Of a DNA stretch of 64,000 nt, positions 34,786 to 43,173 are shown piece by piece. Under the pieces are notes generated by a model. That model was given only the letters and a program-made list of their open reading frames with translations. It did not search any database and was not told the DNA's origin. Source of the stretch: Flavobacterium sp. K5-23 (lineage in GTDB: Bacteria > Bacteroidota > Bacteroidia > Flavobacteriales > Flavobacteriaceae); contig NZ_CP056783.1 in NCBI RefSeq assembly GCF_023278045.1, positions 3,381,501-3,445,500 of the forward strand. Direction: 5' to 3'. The translations under genes were made by a program, and so were the position numbers. Positions within the stretch are counted from its first letter, which is position 1; each line of letters opens with the position of its first letter.

Positions 34786-36303
34786 ATGACACCAGTAATA
34801 ATTATTGTAGTTGCCGCAATTGTGTTTTTTGCAACTATATCAGCCTTAGTATCGAGATATAAAAGATGTCCTTCTGATAAGATATTAGTAATATACGGAA
34901 GAACCGGAGGCACATCAGCAAAATGTATTCATGGAGGAGGAGCATTTATTTGGCCAGTGATTCAAGACTTTGCTTTCTTAGACTTAAAACCGCTTTCAAT
35001 TGAAGCCAATTTAACAAATGCGTTGAGCCGTCAAAACATTCGGGTTGACGTTCCTTGCCGTTTTACCATTGCGATCTCTACTGAAACAGAAAGTATGAAT
35101 ACCGCAGCGGAAAGATTATTAGGATTAACCTATGAACAAATTCAAGAATTGGCTAAGGACATTCTGTTTGGTCAATTGCGTTTGGTTATCGCTACAATGA
35201 CAATCGAAGAAATCAATTCTGACAGAGACAAGTTTCTTGATAATATATCTAAAAATGTTGATAGTGAACTGCGTAAAATTGGTTTGAAATTAATCAACGT
35301 AAACGTAACCGATATCAAAGATGAATCCGGTTATATTGAAGCTTTGGGTAAAGAAGCTGCTGCAAAAGCAATAAATGAAGCTAAAATTAGTGTTGCCGAA
35401 CAAGAAAAAATAGGGGAAACTGGAAAAGCATTGGCAGACAGAGAAAAAGACACTCAAATAGCGGAAACACATAGAGACAGAGATGTTAAAATTGCTATTA
35501 CACAAAAAGACCGTGAAATTAGTATTGCCTCAGCAGCAAAAGATGAAGCCATTGGTAAAGCTGAAGCACAAAGAGATACGAGAGTAAAAACGTCTGAAGC
35601 AAATGCTATTGCAATTAGAGGAGAAAACGAAGCGAAAATTGCCATTGCTAACTCTGAAGCGCTTCGAAGAGAAAAAGAAGCGGAGTCCTTACGTATAGCG
35701 ATTACTGCTGAAAAAGTACAACAAGCAAAAGCACTTGAAGAATCTTATGTTGCTGAACAAAAAGCAGAATTAGCCCGTTCCGAAAGAGAACGTTCCACTC
35801 AGATTGCAAATATTGTAATCCCTGCAGAAATTGCTAAACAGCGTGCCATTATCGAAGCTCAAGCTGATGCTGAAAGAATAAGAGAAAATGCTAGAGGAGA
35901 AGCCGATGCGATTTTCGCAAAAATGGAAGCCGAAGCAAATGGACTTTACGAAATATTGACAAAACAAGCAGAAGGATACAAACAAGTAGTTGCAGCGGCA
36001 GGTGGAGATCCTACTAAAGCTTTTCAATTATTATTGATCGAAAAACTTCCTGAATTGGTAAGAACACAAGTAGAAGCTGTTAAAAACATCAAAATTGACA
36101 AGATTACCGTATGGGATTCTGGAAATGGTAATGGTGAAAACGGGAATTCATCGACTGCAAATTTCGTTTCAGGTATGATGAAAACAGTTCCTCCTTTAAA
36201 TGATTTATTTAATATGGCCGGTCTAAATCTACCTAACTACCTTAAAGGAGAAGATCCAAAAAACGATAAAACAGAAGACATTAACCAAAAAGATGTAATA
36301 TAA
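34786..36303 (+). CDS. Flotillin-like SPFH-domain protein
   Basis: The 505-residue protein has an N-terminal membrane anchor (VIIIVVAAIVFFATI), an SPFH domain (CPSDKILVIYGRTGG... IRVDVPCRFTIAI...) and a long coiled coil of glutamate/alanine/lysine repeats (AEAQRDTRVKTSEANAIAIR). A C-terminal helix region follows, typical of flotillin (VAAAGGDPTKAFQLLLIEKLPELVRTQ). Flotillins organise lipid domains at the inner membrane and assemble as oligomeric rings. The NfeD-like partner is directly upstream. Confidence 0.93.
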   Translation: MTPVIIIVVAAIVFFATISALVSRYKRCPSDKILVIYGRTGGTSAKCIHGGGAFIWPVIQDFAFLDLKPLSIEANLTNALSRQNIRVDVPCRFTIAISTETESMNTAAERLLGLTYEQIQELAKDILFGQLRLVIATMTIEEINSDRDKFLDNISKNVDSELRKIGLKLINVNVTDIKDESGYIEALGKEAAAKAINEAKISVAEQEKIGETGKALADREKDTQIAETHRDRDVKIAITQKDREISIASAAKDEAIGKAEAQRDTRVKTSEANAIAIRGENEAKIAIANSEALRREKEAESLRIAITAEKVQQAKALEESYVAEQKAELARSERERSTQIANIVIPAEIAKQRAIIEAQADAERIRENARGEADAIFAKMEAEANGLYEILTKQAEGYKQVVAAAGGDPTKAFQLLLIEKLPELVRTQVEAVKNIKIDKITVWDSGNGNGENGNSSTANFVSGMMKTVPPLNDLFNMAGLNLPNYLKGEDPKNDKTEDINQKDVI

Positions 36304-36366
36304 AATACTTAAACTAATGTGATTTAAATTTTAAAAAACATAAAGTTTATTTCCAAATTAATTTAT

Positions 36367-36389
36367 AGCCCTGCTTCAGCGGGGCTTTT
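36367..36389 (+). terminator. Terminator after the flotillin gene
   Basis: AGCCCTGC / GCGGGGCT hairpin with a TTTTC run, 64 bases after the stop codon. Confidence 0.75.
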
Positions 36390-36498
36390 CTATTGATTCC
36401 AAATGAATAAAATCAAATTTAATAATAATGATAACTTCCTTTTAATTTCAAAAAATCATTATGTAACATATGTCACTGTATAGCCATAAAGGATATTG

Positions 36499-36506
36499 TA
36501 CATTTG
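36499..36506 (+). promoter_or_regulatory. -7 promoter box upstream of the rhodanese pair
   Basis: TACATTTG is an exact match to TAnnTTTG. The -33 region is weak. It lies 86 bases before the first rhodanese start. Confidence 0.4.
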
Positions 36507-36592
36507 CCTTATCAAAAAACAATTTAAATTCATCTGGCAAGAGGTAATATTAATCCAACTTGCTTTTGAAAACAACTAATTTTATATTTACA

Positions 36593-36880
36593 ATGAGCTT
36601 AGAAAAAATAATCCAAGAGAATCAAGGTACTATCGTTGATGTACGTTCTTATGCTGAATTTACTGGAGGAAATGTTGTGGGATCAATAAACATAGCATTA
36701 AATGAAATTCCAGAAAGAATTGAAGAGTTGAAAAAACTAGATTCCCCATTAATATTATGCTGTGCTTCAGGAAATAGAAGCGGACAAGCACAACATTTTC
36801 TTTCGCAACACGGAATTGAATGTTACAATGGTGGTTCATGGCTAGACGTTAATTATTACAAATCTAAAATATCCGAATAA
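36593..36880 (+). CDS. Rhodanese-like protein
   Basis: From the ATG at 36593 (MSLEKIIQEN) the product is 95 residues, the size of a single rhodanese domain. IVDVRSYAEFTGGNVVGSINIAL is the substrate-side motif and LILCCASGNRSGQA the active-site loop, with the sulfur-carrying cysteine in the CxxGxR stretch (CASGNR). It can transfer sulfane sulfur or act on oxyanions. The next rhodanese starts one base after its stop, so both are made from one transcript. The upstream part of the frame from 36560 is unlikely coding. Confidence 0.88.
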   Translation: MSLEKIIQENQGTIVDVRSYAEFTGGNVVGSINIALNEIPERIEELKKLDSPLILCCASGNRSGQAQHFLSQHGIECYNGGSWLDVNYYKSKISE

Positions 36881-36881
36881 A

Positions 36882-37193
36882 ATGATAAATACCTTAAAGA
36901 AAATATTTGGCTTCGGCCCTAAAACTGACTATGCCGCTCTACTTAAACAAGGAGCTATAATCCTGGATGTTCGTTCCCCTTCTGAATTCAAGCAAGGGCA
37001 TATTAAGGGATCTGTAAATGCGCCTTTGAACTCCATTACTAATTATGCGTCTAAACTAAAAAAAGAGACTCCTATTATTTGTTGTTGCGCTTCAGGAATG
37101 CGTAGTGCATCGGCAAAAAATATTTTGATAACCATTGGATTCAAAGAAGTATACAATGGCGGTGGCTGGAGTAGTCTAGAACAAAAAGTTTAA
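36882..37193 (+). CDS. Rhodanese-like protein (second of a pair)
   Basis: The 103-residue protein has a short basic N-terminus (MINTLKKIFGFGPK) and a rhodanese domain: AIILDVRSPSEFKQGHIKGSVN and PIICCCASGMRSASA with the catalytic cysteine and the following SGMR loop. It resembles the first rhodanese closely enough to be an old tandem duplicate. A terminator-like hairpin (37311-37333) lies 118 bases downstream. Confidence 0.88.
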   Translation: MINTLKKIFGFGPKTDYAALLKQGAIILDVRSPSEFKQGHIKGSVNAPLNSITNYASKLKKETPIICCCASGMRSASAKNILITIGFKEVYNGGGWSSLEQKV

Positions 37194-37310
37194 TAATACC
37201 ACTAATTCAGGAGAAGCTCTCCTAAATTATTCAATGATTTCAAATTAAAGTAGTCAACATTGGAAAACAAAACTCAAAAACAATGATTTCAATCCTCTTA
37301 ATGCGTAAAT

Positions 37311-37333
37311 AAAGTCCTGAAAAGGGCTTTTTT
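37311..37333 (+). terminator. Terminator after the rhodanese pair
   Basis: AAAGTCCT / AGGGCTTT hairpin with one GT pair, followed by TTTTTTT. Confidence 0.6.
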
Positions 37334-37371
37334 TATACCCATATATTCCATTACAACTAATGCCTAAATCA

Positions 37372-37403
37372 TTTGTCTTACGCCAAAATAAAAATTACCT
37401 TTG
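37372..37403 (+). promoter_or_regulatory. Bacteroidota-type promoter of the transketolase genes
   Basis: TTTG (37372-37375), exactly 20 bases, then TACCTTTG (37396-37403) match the primary-sigma consensus. The transketolase N-subunit ATG is 26 bases downstream. Confidence 0.75.
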
Positions 37404-37428
37404 CCACAGTTTAACTTTTACACACACA

Positions 37429-38277
37429 ATGAAGCCTAACACACAACAATTAAACGATTTAACTATCCAAATCAGAAGAGATATTCTTCGAATGGTACAT
37501 GCAGTAAACTCAGGACACCCAGGAGGATCTCTTGGTTGTACAGAATTTCTTGTCGCTTTGTACCAAAATCTAATGGATCGTAAAGAAGGATTTGACATGG
37601 ACGGAATTGGAGAAGATCTTTTCTTCCTTTCAAACGGACATATCTCTCCAGTTTTTTACAGCATTTTAGCAAGAAGTGGTTATTTCCCTGTTTCTGAATT
37701 ATCGACTTTCCGTCTTATCAATTCAAGATTACAAGGACACCCTACAACACATGATGGTTTACCTGGAATAAGAATGGCATCTGGATCACTTGGACAGGGA
37801 TTATCTGTAGGTATTGGTGCTGCACAAGCTAAGAAACTAAACGGTGACACTAATTTAATTTACACACTTCACGGTGATGGAGAATTACAAGAAGGTCAAA
37901 ACTGGGAAGCAATTATGTATGCATCTGCTAAAAACGTAGACAACCTTATTGCAACAATCGATTTAAACGGAAAACAAATTGATGGCCCTACTGATGAAGT
38001 ATTAGCAATGGGAAGTATCCGCGCTAAATTTGAAGCTTTTGATTGGGATGTTCTTGAAATAAAAGAAGGAAACAACATCGAGGCGATTATTGCAGGAATG
38101 ACTGACGCTAAATCTAGAACAGGAAAAGGAAAACCAGTTTGTGTATTACTTTATACTGAAATGGGTAACGGAGTAGATTATATGATGCACAGTCACGCAT
38201 GGCACGGAAAAGCACCAAATGATGCTCAACTGGAAAATGCTCTAGCTCAAAATCCAGAAACTTTAGGTGATTACTAA
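37429..38277 (+). CDS. Transketolase, N-terminal (TPP-binding) subunit
   Basis: From the ATG at 37429 (MKPNTQQLND) the product is 282 residues and covers only the thiamine-diphosphate domain of transketolase: GHPGGSLGCTEFLVAL, GHISPVFYS, the conserved GxGLSVGIGAA, and the TPP motif HGDGELQEGQ... ATIDLN. The C-terminal partner lies 86 bases downstream. The enzyme moves two-carbon units in the pentose phosphate pathway. A two-gene transketolase is common in flavobacteria. The frame is open back to 37360, but that part is upstream of the likely transcription start. Confidence 0.94.
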   Translation: MKPNTQQLNDLTIQIRRDILRMVHAVNSGHPGGSLGCTEFLVALYQNLMDRKEGFDMDGIGEDLFFLSNGHISPVFYSILARSGYFPVSELSTFRLINSRLQGHPTTHDGLPGIRMASGSLGQGLSVGIGAAQAKKLNGDTNLIYTLHGDGELQEGQNWEAIMYASAKNVDNLIATIDLNGKQIDGPTDEVLAMGSIRAKFEAFDWDVLEIKEGNNIEAIIAGMTDAKSRTGKGKPVCVLLYTEMGNGVDYMMHSHAWHGKAPNDAQLENALAQNPETLGDY

Positions 38278-38363
38278 ATAATTTTAAATTTTGAATTGTA
38301 AATTTTGAATTACCACTCAGAATCTTTCAATTATTAAATTTTTAAATCTTTGAATTTAAAAAA

Positions 38364-39317
38364 ATGAAAAAATATACAAATACAGGAAGTAAAGATACTC
38401 GTTCGGGTTTTGGAGCGGGAATGACTGAATTAGGTCAAAAGAATGAAAATGTTGTAGCACTTTGTGCGGATTTAATTGGTTCATTAAAATTTGATGATTT
38501 CAAGAAAAACCACCCAGAGCGTTTTTTCCAAATTGGAATCGCTGAAGCAAATATGATCGGAATCGCTGCAGGTTTAACTATTGGTGGTAAAATTCCTTTC
38601 ACAGGAACTTTTGCTAACTTTTCAACAGGAAGAGTGTACGACCAAATTCGTCAATCAGTAGCTTACTCTGAGAAAAATGTAAAAATTTGTGCTTCACATG
38701 CTGGATTAACATTAGGAGAAGATGGAGCTACACACCAAATTCTTGAAGATATTGGTTTGATGAAAATGTTGCCAGGAATGACAGTAATCAATACTTGTGA
38801 TTACAATCAAACTAAAGCAGCTACACTTGCAATTGCTGATCATCACGGACCAGTTTATTTGCGTTTTGGACGTCCAGTAGTGCCTAACTTCATGCCAGCT
38901 GACGAAGAATTCGTAATTGGTAAAGCAATCCTTTTAAACGAAGGTAAAGATGTAACTATTGTTGCAACTGGACATTTAGTTTGGGAAGCGCTTATTGCTG
39001 CTGAAGCATTAGAAGCAAAAGGAATTTCTGCAGAGGTAATCAACATCCATACAATCAAACCACTTGACGAAGAAGCTATTCTAAAATCATTGGCTAAAAC
39101 TAAATGTATTGTTACTGCTGAAGAGCACAACATCCTTGGAGGTCTTGGAGAAAGCGTATCTAGAGTACTTGCTTTAAATAACCCAGCTCCTCAAGAATTT
39201 GTTGCTGTAAATGACAGTTTTGGAGAATCAGGAACACCTGAGCAATTAATGGACAAATACAAATTAAACAATCAAGCGATTGTTGAAGCTGTAGAAAGAG
39301 TTCTTGCAAGAAAATAA
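38364..39317 (+). CDS. Transketolase, C-terminal (pyrimidine-binding) subunit
   Basis: The 317-residue protein has the Pyr domain and the C-terminal transketolase domain: SGFGAGMTELGQKN, RFFQIGIAEANMIGIAAGL (with the catalytic glutamate in the IAEAN motif), LTLGEDGATHQILEDI, YLRFGRP and IVTAEEHNILGGLG. It completes the transketolase with the subunit upstream. The 86-base gap between them is an AT-rich 'TTTTAAATTTTGAATT' spacer. A terminator follows. Confidence 0.94.
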   Translation: MKKYTNTGSKDTRSGFGAGMTELGQKNENVVALCADLIGSLKFDDFKKNHPERFFQIGIAEANMIGIAAGLTIGGKIPFTGTFANFSTGRVYDQIRQSVAYSEKNVKICASHAGLTLGEDGATHQILEDIGLMKMLPGMTVINTCDYNQTKAATLAIADHHGPVYLRFGRPVVPNFMPADEEFVIGKAILLNEGKDVTIVATGHLVWEALIAAEALEAKGISAEVINIHTIKPLDEEAILKSLAKTKCIVTAEEHNILGGLGESVSRVLALNNPAPQEFVAVNDSFGESGTPEQLMDKYKLNNQAIVEAVERVLARK

Positions 39318-39365
39318 TAAAATACATTTATCACCTTTCCTTTTGGAGAAGGTAATAAAAACCAA

Positions 39366-39402
39366 AAAAAATCCCATTCGTTTACCGAATGGGATTTTTT
39401 TA
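39366..39402. terminator. Bidirectional terminator
   Basis: AAAAATCCCATTCG / CGAATGGGATTTTTT lies between the convergent transketolase and FKBP genes, with T runs on both strands. Confidence 0.85.
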
Positions 39403-39422
39403 TGACTCGTTGTCATTATGTA

Positions 39423-40403
39423 TTAATGACAATTTTTATCTAAATGTTTTCTAACTCTAGTTGTATTTGTTGTATTACCACTACAATCAGGAACATTAAT
39501 AAAAGGTATTAAAACACCATTTGAACCTGTAATTTCAAATCTAGTTGTATAATTATCTCCATCATCATCTATGTCTAAGAAATTAGGTATTCCATCACCA
39601 TCAGTATCGTCAGGATTAACAACACCTTTTGCTAAAACTCGCATAAAATTATCACCGTTCACATCTTCAAGATAAGAAGGAATTCCATCTCCATCTTGAT
39701 CTAATCGTTGTATTTCATAAAGTTTAAAACTAAATACTAACGGAGAATAAGAAGGAATTGAACCTTGTCCAGCATTATAATAGGCTAATCCAGATGGTAA
39801 AAACATTACCCCTGAGCCATAATTACTAAACGATACAGTACCGTCATTATTTGTTACATAGGTTCCTTTTTTAAACATTGGAAAAACTTCATTCCATCCT
39901 ATAATTACGTTTAACAATCCAAAGAATTGCTGCGGCTTTGTATTTTGTTCAAAGAACGTAGGAGTAACTGTAGTTACACTAGCCTCTGTTTTACTTGTTA
40001 AGTATTCTCCTTTATATGCAGTTAATACAGCATCAGCATTACACGGAGATTCTCCAGTTCCTTCTCTCAATACTAAATAATATAATTTATAAGTAATATC
40101 ATGTAACTTCACATCTTTACTTAAAAGTTTTGGAAATGTTGTTTTATTCAAATAAGACCAGATTGAAGGCTGAGTAGCTGCATTGGTGATTTTTAAAATC
40201 TCCACATCTTTATCAGCAAAATTCGGATCTGTAAAATCTATATAATACGCTTTTAAATAGGTTTCGATATCTACAATTTCAGTAGCATATTGTGCCGCAT
40301 AATCTCTTGGCAATGCAACTTCTACAGTGTCCTTATCTTTCGAACAAGAAAATAGTGAGATAGATGTAATTATTAAAATAAAATAATACTTAAATTTGTT
40401 CAT
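39423..40403 (-). CDS. FKBP-type peptidyl-prolyl isomerase lipoprotein
   Basis: The 326-residue protein has a lipoprotein signal (SISLFSC) and a central FKBP-like region (AVLTAYKGEY near 130, IIGWNEVFPMFKKGTY near 167, GSGVMFLPSGLAYYNAGQGSIPSYSPLVFSFKLYEIQ near 195-230). Two calcium-binding-type DxDxDGxP stretches follow (QDGDGIPSYLEDVNGD and DTDGDGIPNFLDIDDDGD). It probably helps fold exported proteins. The His and Cys at the very end (KNCH) are unusual. Lone gene. Confidence 0.8.
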   Translation of the reverse strand: MNKFKYYFILIITSISLFSCSKDKDTVEVALPRDYAAQYATEIVDIETYLKAYYIDFTDPNFADKDVEILKITNAATQPSIWSYLNKTTFPKLLSKDVKLHDITYKLYYLVLREGTGESPCNADAVLTAYKGEYLTSKTEASVTTVTPTFFEQNTKPQQFFGLLNVIIGWNEVFPMFKKGTYVTNNDGTVSFSNYGSGVMFLPSGLAYYNAGQGSIPSYSPLVFSFKLYEIQRLDQDGDGIPSYLEDVNGDNFMRVLAKGVVNPDDTDGDGIPNFLDIDDDGDNYTTRFEITGSNGVLIPFINVPDCSGNTTNTTRVRKHLDKNCH

Positions 40404-40481
40404 TATTGATGATTTTTAAGTGCGCAAGATACAATATTGATTTATTTTTGTAAACTATTTAACTCCGATTTTAGAAAATTT

Positions 40482-40874
40482 ATGAGAATTGACAAATATT
40501 TATGGTGCGTTCGATATTACAAGACAAGAAATATGGTAACAGAGGCTTGCAAAAAAAACCATGTTACCGTAAACGGTCAGGTTGCCAAGCCCTCAAAGGA
40601 AGTTTTTCCAACTGATAAGATTACATTTAGAAAGGACCAAATCACGCAAATAATAACAGTGTTAGATATCCCAGAGAGTCGTGTGGGAGCTAAACTAGTT
40701 GACATTTATAGACGTAATGACACCCCTGCCGAGGTATACCAACATCTTGAATTATTAAAATTGTCTAAGGAGCATTACAGAAAAACCGGAACAGGAAGAC
40801 CTACCAAAAAAGACCGAAGAGACATTGACGAATATGGAAATGAGGTTAATTCAGAGGAAGACGAAGTTGAATAA
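40482..40874 (+). CDS. S4-domain RNA-binding protein (Hsp15-like)
   Basis: The ATG at 40482 (MRIDKYLWCVRYYK) starts a 130-residue protein with an S4 domain: RIDKYLWCVRYYKTRNMVTEA, the recognition loop VTVNGQVAKPSKEV and a basic end (GRPTKKDRRD). Hsp15 binds free 50S subunits carrying a nascent chain and recycles them. The open frame from 40437 adds residues that Hsp15 lacks. Confidence 0.88.
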   Translation: MRIDKYLWCVRYYKTRNMVTEACKKNHVTVNGQVAKPSKEVFPTDKITFRKDQITQIITVLDIPESRVGAKLVDIYRRNDTPAEVYQHLELLKLSKEHYRKTGTGRPTKKDRRDIDEYGNEVNSEEDEVE

Positions 40875-40922
40875 GACGCTACTAATCAACTTATCATAAT
40901 CTCAAACAAAATAAAAAAAACC

Positions 40923-40943
40923 AAAAAAGGATTAGTCCTTTTT
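40923..40943 (+). terminator. Terminator after the Hsp15-like gene
   Basis: AAAAAAGGA / TCCTTTTT hairpin with a TTAG loop, 49 bases after the stop codon. Confidence 0.7.
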
Positions 40944-40957
40944 ATATATTAAAAAAA

Positions 40958-41458
40958 ATGAGCAAAAATATCATCCTGACAAATCAAGAAATAGAACATA
41001 AAACAAAAAGAATCGCTTACCAGATATACGAAACTTTTGCAGATGAAGAGGAGATTGTATTAGCAGGAATTGCCAATAGCGGCTTTATTTTTGCAAAAAA
41101 AATTGCCGAAACCCTTGAATCCATTTCGACATTGAAGGTTTCGCTTTGTGAAGTTCAAATCAACAAACAAAATCCAGAATTAGAAATCCATACTTCTTTA
41201 ACAAAAGAGCAATACACTAATAAAGGTTTAGTTCTTATTGACGACGTGTTAAACTCAGGAACAACATTAATCTATGCAGTAAGACATTTTCTGGACGTGC
41301 CTTTGAAAAAATTCAAAACCGCAGTGCTAGTAGATCGAAATCATAAAAAATACCCTGTAAAAGCCGATTTTAAAGGAATATCACTTTCCACCTCTTTATT
41401 AGAACACGTTCAGGTAGTTTTTGACGAAAATGGAGAAAGCTATGCTTACCTAAGCTAG
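40958..41458 (+). CDS. Phosphoribosyltransferase (PyrR/type I-like)
   Basis: The 166-residue protein carries the type I phosphoribosyltransferase signature VLIDDVLNSGTTLIYAV (PRPP loop), a hydrophobic strand IVLAGIANSGFIFAKKIAE and VLVDRNHKKYPVKADFKG, as in PyrR/UPRTase-like proteins. It could be a PyrR-type attenuator or a salvage enzyme; I cannot decide. It ends overlapping aroK, which is on the other strand, by nine bases. Confidence 0.85.
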   Translation: MSKNIILTNQEIEHKTKRIAYQIYETFADEEEIVLAGIANSGFIFAKKIAETLESISTLKVSLCEVQINKQNPELEIHTSLTKEQYTNKGLVLIDDVLNSGTTLIYAVRHFLDVPLKKFKTAVLVDRNHKKYPVKADFKGISLSTSLLEHVQVVFDENGESYAYLS

Positions 41459-41968
41459 AATGGCCTGAATATCCAGCACCGTTTGATGAATTGATTTATT
41501 ATCCACACTAACTATGTACTGGGCCTGGTTGTAATAATAGCTTCTTTCAAAAAGATGCATTGCAACAAACTCTTTTAACTCTTCCTCAGATTTATCCGCA
41601 ACAAGCGGTCGTTTGCTTCTATTAGACATTAATCTATCCACCAGAGTCTCTATAGAAGCTTTTAGATATATAGACAGTACGCCATCCCCTTTTAACAATT
41701 CGTGGTTATTAGCATAACAAGGAGTCCCTCCTCCTAATCCAATGATCATTTTTCCAGGAGAATTCAATAATTCAATAAAAAGTTCGTGTTCTAATTTTCT
41801 AAAATAAATCTCCCCGTGCTTCTCGAAGATAGCGCTAACAGGTAAATTTACCTTTTGTTCGATGTATTTATCTAAATCGACGAAAGGAACACTACTGCTT
41901 TTTGACAGTGAATTTGCGATTGTCGATTTTCCACAACCCATATACCCTAATAATATTATTTTTTTCAT
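41450..41968 (-). CDS. aroK: Shikimate kinase
   Basis: The 172-residue kinase adds phosphate to shikimate in the aromatic-amino-acid pathway. Walker A is LLGYMGCGKSTIA; DLDKYIEQ carries the DxD for shikimate, and GLGGGTPCY, the lid SNRSKRPLV and RSYYYNQAQ are all present. The end overlaps the phosphoribosyltransferase gene by nine bases (convergent). Confidence 0.95.
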   Translation of the reverse strand: MKKIILLGYMGCGKSTIANSLSKSSSVPFVDLDKYIEQKVNLPVSAIFEKHGEIYFRKLEHELFIELLNSPGKMIIGLGGGTPCYANNHELLKGDGVLSIYLKASIETLVDRLMSNRSKRPLVADKSEEELKEFVAMHLFERSYYYNQAQYIVSVDNKSIHQTVLDIQAILA

Positions 41969-42039
41969 GAGAATAAAAGCTTATAAACTAATGCGTTAAG
42001 AATAATTATAAAAAAAAGACAAATTTATAATAAAATTAC

Positions 42040-42071
42040 TTGGAAAACTCCGGAATAAGTCCTTATATTTG
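42040..42071 (+). promoter_or_regulatory. Promoter of the tRNA cluster
   Basis: TTG (42040-42042), 21 bases, then TATATTTG (42064-42071) fit the Bacteroidota consensus, one base longer in spacing than usual. The first tRNA starts 27 bases downstream. Confidence 0.55.
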
Positions 42072-42097
42072 CACCCGCATTCAAGCAAAGAAATTAT

Positions 42098-42170
42098 GAC
42101 TCGATAGCTCAGTTGGTAGAGCACATCACTTTTAATGATGGGGTCCTGGGTTCGAGCCCCAGTCGGGTCA
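42098..42170 (+). tRNA. tRNA-Lys (anticodon TTT), copy 1
   Basis: A 73-base cloverleaf: acceptor GACTCGA/TCGGGTC, D-arm GCTC/GAGC, anticodon stem CATCA/TGATG with loop CTTTTAA (anticodon TTT, Lys), T-arm CTGGG/CCCAG with TTCGAGC. CCA is not encoded. Confidence 0.97.
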
Positions 42171-42206
42171 CAAATTGTGATCAACACATAATTTTCTTGA
42201 ATGATT

Positions 42207-42279
42207 GACTCGATAGCTCAGTTGGTAGAGCACATCACTTTTAATGATGGGGTCCTGGGTTCGAGCCCCAGTCGGGTCA
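42207..42279 (+). tRNA. tRNA-Lys (anticodon TTT), copy 2
   Basis: The 73 bases are identical to copy 1; it starts 36 bases after copy 1 ends. A terminator hairpin follows. Confidence 0.97.
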
Positions 42280-42283
42280 CAAT

Positions 42284-42315
42284 AGGTCAGGTATTTCACT
42301 ACTTGACCTTTTTTT
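42284..42315 (+). terminator. Terminator after tRNA-Lys copy 2
   Basis: AGGTCA.GTA / TAC.TGACCT hairpin with TTTTTTT after it. It is nearly the same as the one after copy 3. Confidence 0.65.
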
Positions 42316-42318
42316 ATA

Positions 42319-42401
42319 GGCCACGTGGAGAAACGGTAGACTTGCCATCTTGAGGGGGTGGTGCTCGTAAGGGCGTGTGGGTTCAAATCCCACCGTGGTC
42401 A
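42319..42401 (+). tRNA. tRNA-Leu (anticodon GAG)
   Basis: An 83-base class II tRNA: acceptor GGCCACG/CGTGGTC (one GT pair), anticodon stem CCATC/GGTGG with loop TTGAGGG (anticodon GAG, Leu), a long variable arm (TGCTCGTAAGGGCG), T-arm GTGGG/CCCAC with TTCAAAT. CCA is not encoded. Confidence 0.95.
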
Positions 42402-42435
42402 CGAATCATTAGCCTTCTTATATTTTTTTATTATA

Positions 42436-42508
42436 GACTCGATAGCTCAGTTGGTAGAGCACATCACTTTTAATGATGGGGTCCTGGGTTCGAGCCCCAG
42501 TCGGGTCA
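42436..42508 (+). tRNA. tRNA-Lys (anticodon TTT), copy 3
   Basis: Identical to copies 1 and 2. It lies after tRNA-Leu and has the same kind of downstream hairpin as copy 2. Confidence 0.97.
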
Positions 42509-42512
42509 CAAT

Positions 42513-42543
42513 AGGTCAAGTATTTTATACTTGGCCTTTTTTA
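42513..42543 (+). terminator. Terminator of the tRNA cluster
   Basis: AGGTCAAGTA / TACTTGGCCT hairpin followed by TTTTTT, 5 bases after tRNA-Lys copy 3. Confidence 0.75.
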
Positions 42544-42581
42544 TTGGAATTCAATTTAGAATTACAGCATTAACATAAATG

Positions 42582-42618
42582 AAAAAAGCGTCCAGATAAA
42601 TTATCTGGACGCTTTTTT
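42582..42618. terminator. Bidirectional terminator
   Basis: AAAAAAGCGTCCAGATAA / TTATCTGGACGCTTTTTT is a perfect palindrome with no loop to spare. It separates the tRNA cluster from the minus-strand sigma-factor operon. Confidence 0.9.
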
Positions 42619-42634
42619 ATATTTAGAAAACTAT

Positions 42635-43168
42635 CTATTTCAATAATTGCTGCAAAGGCTTCAATTGTTCTAAATCGATATTTGATTTTTTAAGAAGTTG
42701 CAACATGGTCACAATATTAGTTGGATTCATATCTTTTCCTAATACACGTACCACCGCAAAACCATTTTCATTTTTATGAGCATAGAAAACAAACTCCTCG
42801 ATATGCTCATCGGCACCAATATAACTCACCGAAGCTCCTTCTTTACCGGAACTAACCTTCATTAGTTGCTGATACTTTTCGTCCTTTAAAATCAAATTTA
42901 CCTTCGCTCTTTCAATTTCAAATTCAACTTGGTTTTTATCATTTCGCTTATAAGCTAAAACATTCATCTTTTCAAAAGATTCCAGCGCCGTCTTTTGGTC
43001 TGCCGATAATGTTGCTTTATCAACATTCAAAATCGTAGGCGATATATCCAAAGCTATGAAATCTTTGTTTTCAGTGTTTTCAACAAAATACTTTTGCAAG
43101 GACGGTTCGCTTTTACAACCTCCAAGAGCAAGACTTATCACAATCGAAACTACATATATCTTTTTCAT
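42635..43168 (-). CDS. DUF4252 lipoprotein
   Basis: The 177-residue product has a lipobox (LALGGC) and a DUF4252-like mature domain with strand-helix patterns (FVENTENKDFIALDISPTIL... VILKDEKYQQLMKVSSGK... FVVRVLGKDMNPTNIVTMLQLLKKSNID in outline). The function is unknown in the family. It is the last gene of the sigma-factor operon and starts five bases after the end of the other DUF4252 gene. Confidence 0.75.
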   Translation of the reverse strand: MKKIYVVSIVISLALGGCKSEPSLQKYFVENTENKDFIALDISPTILNVDKATLSADQKTALESFEKMNVLAYKRNDKNQVEFEIERAKVNLILKDEKYQQLMKVSSGKEGASVSYIGADEHIEEFVFYAHKNENGFAVVRVLGKDMNPTNIVTMLQLLKKSNIDLEQLKPLQQLLK

Positions 43169-43173
43169 ATTTT

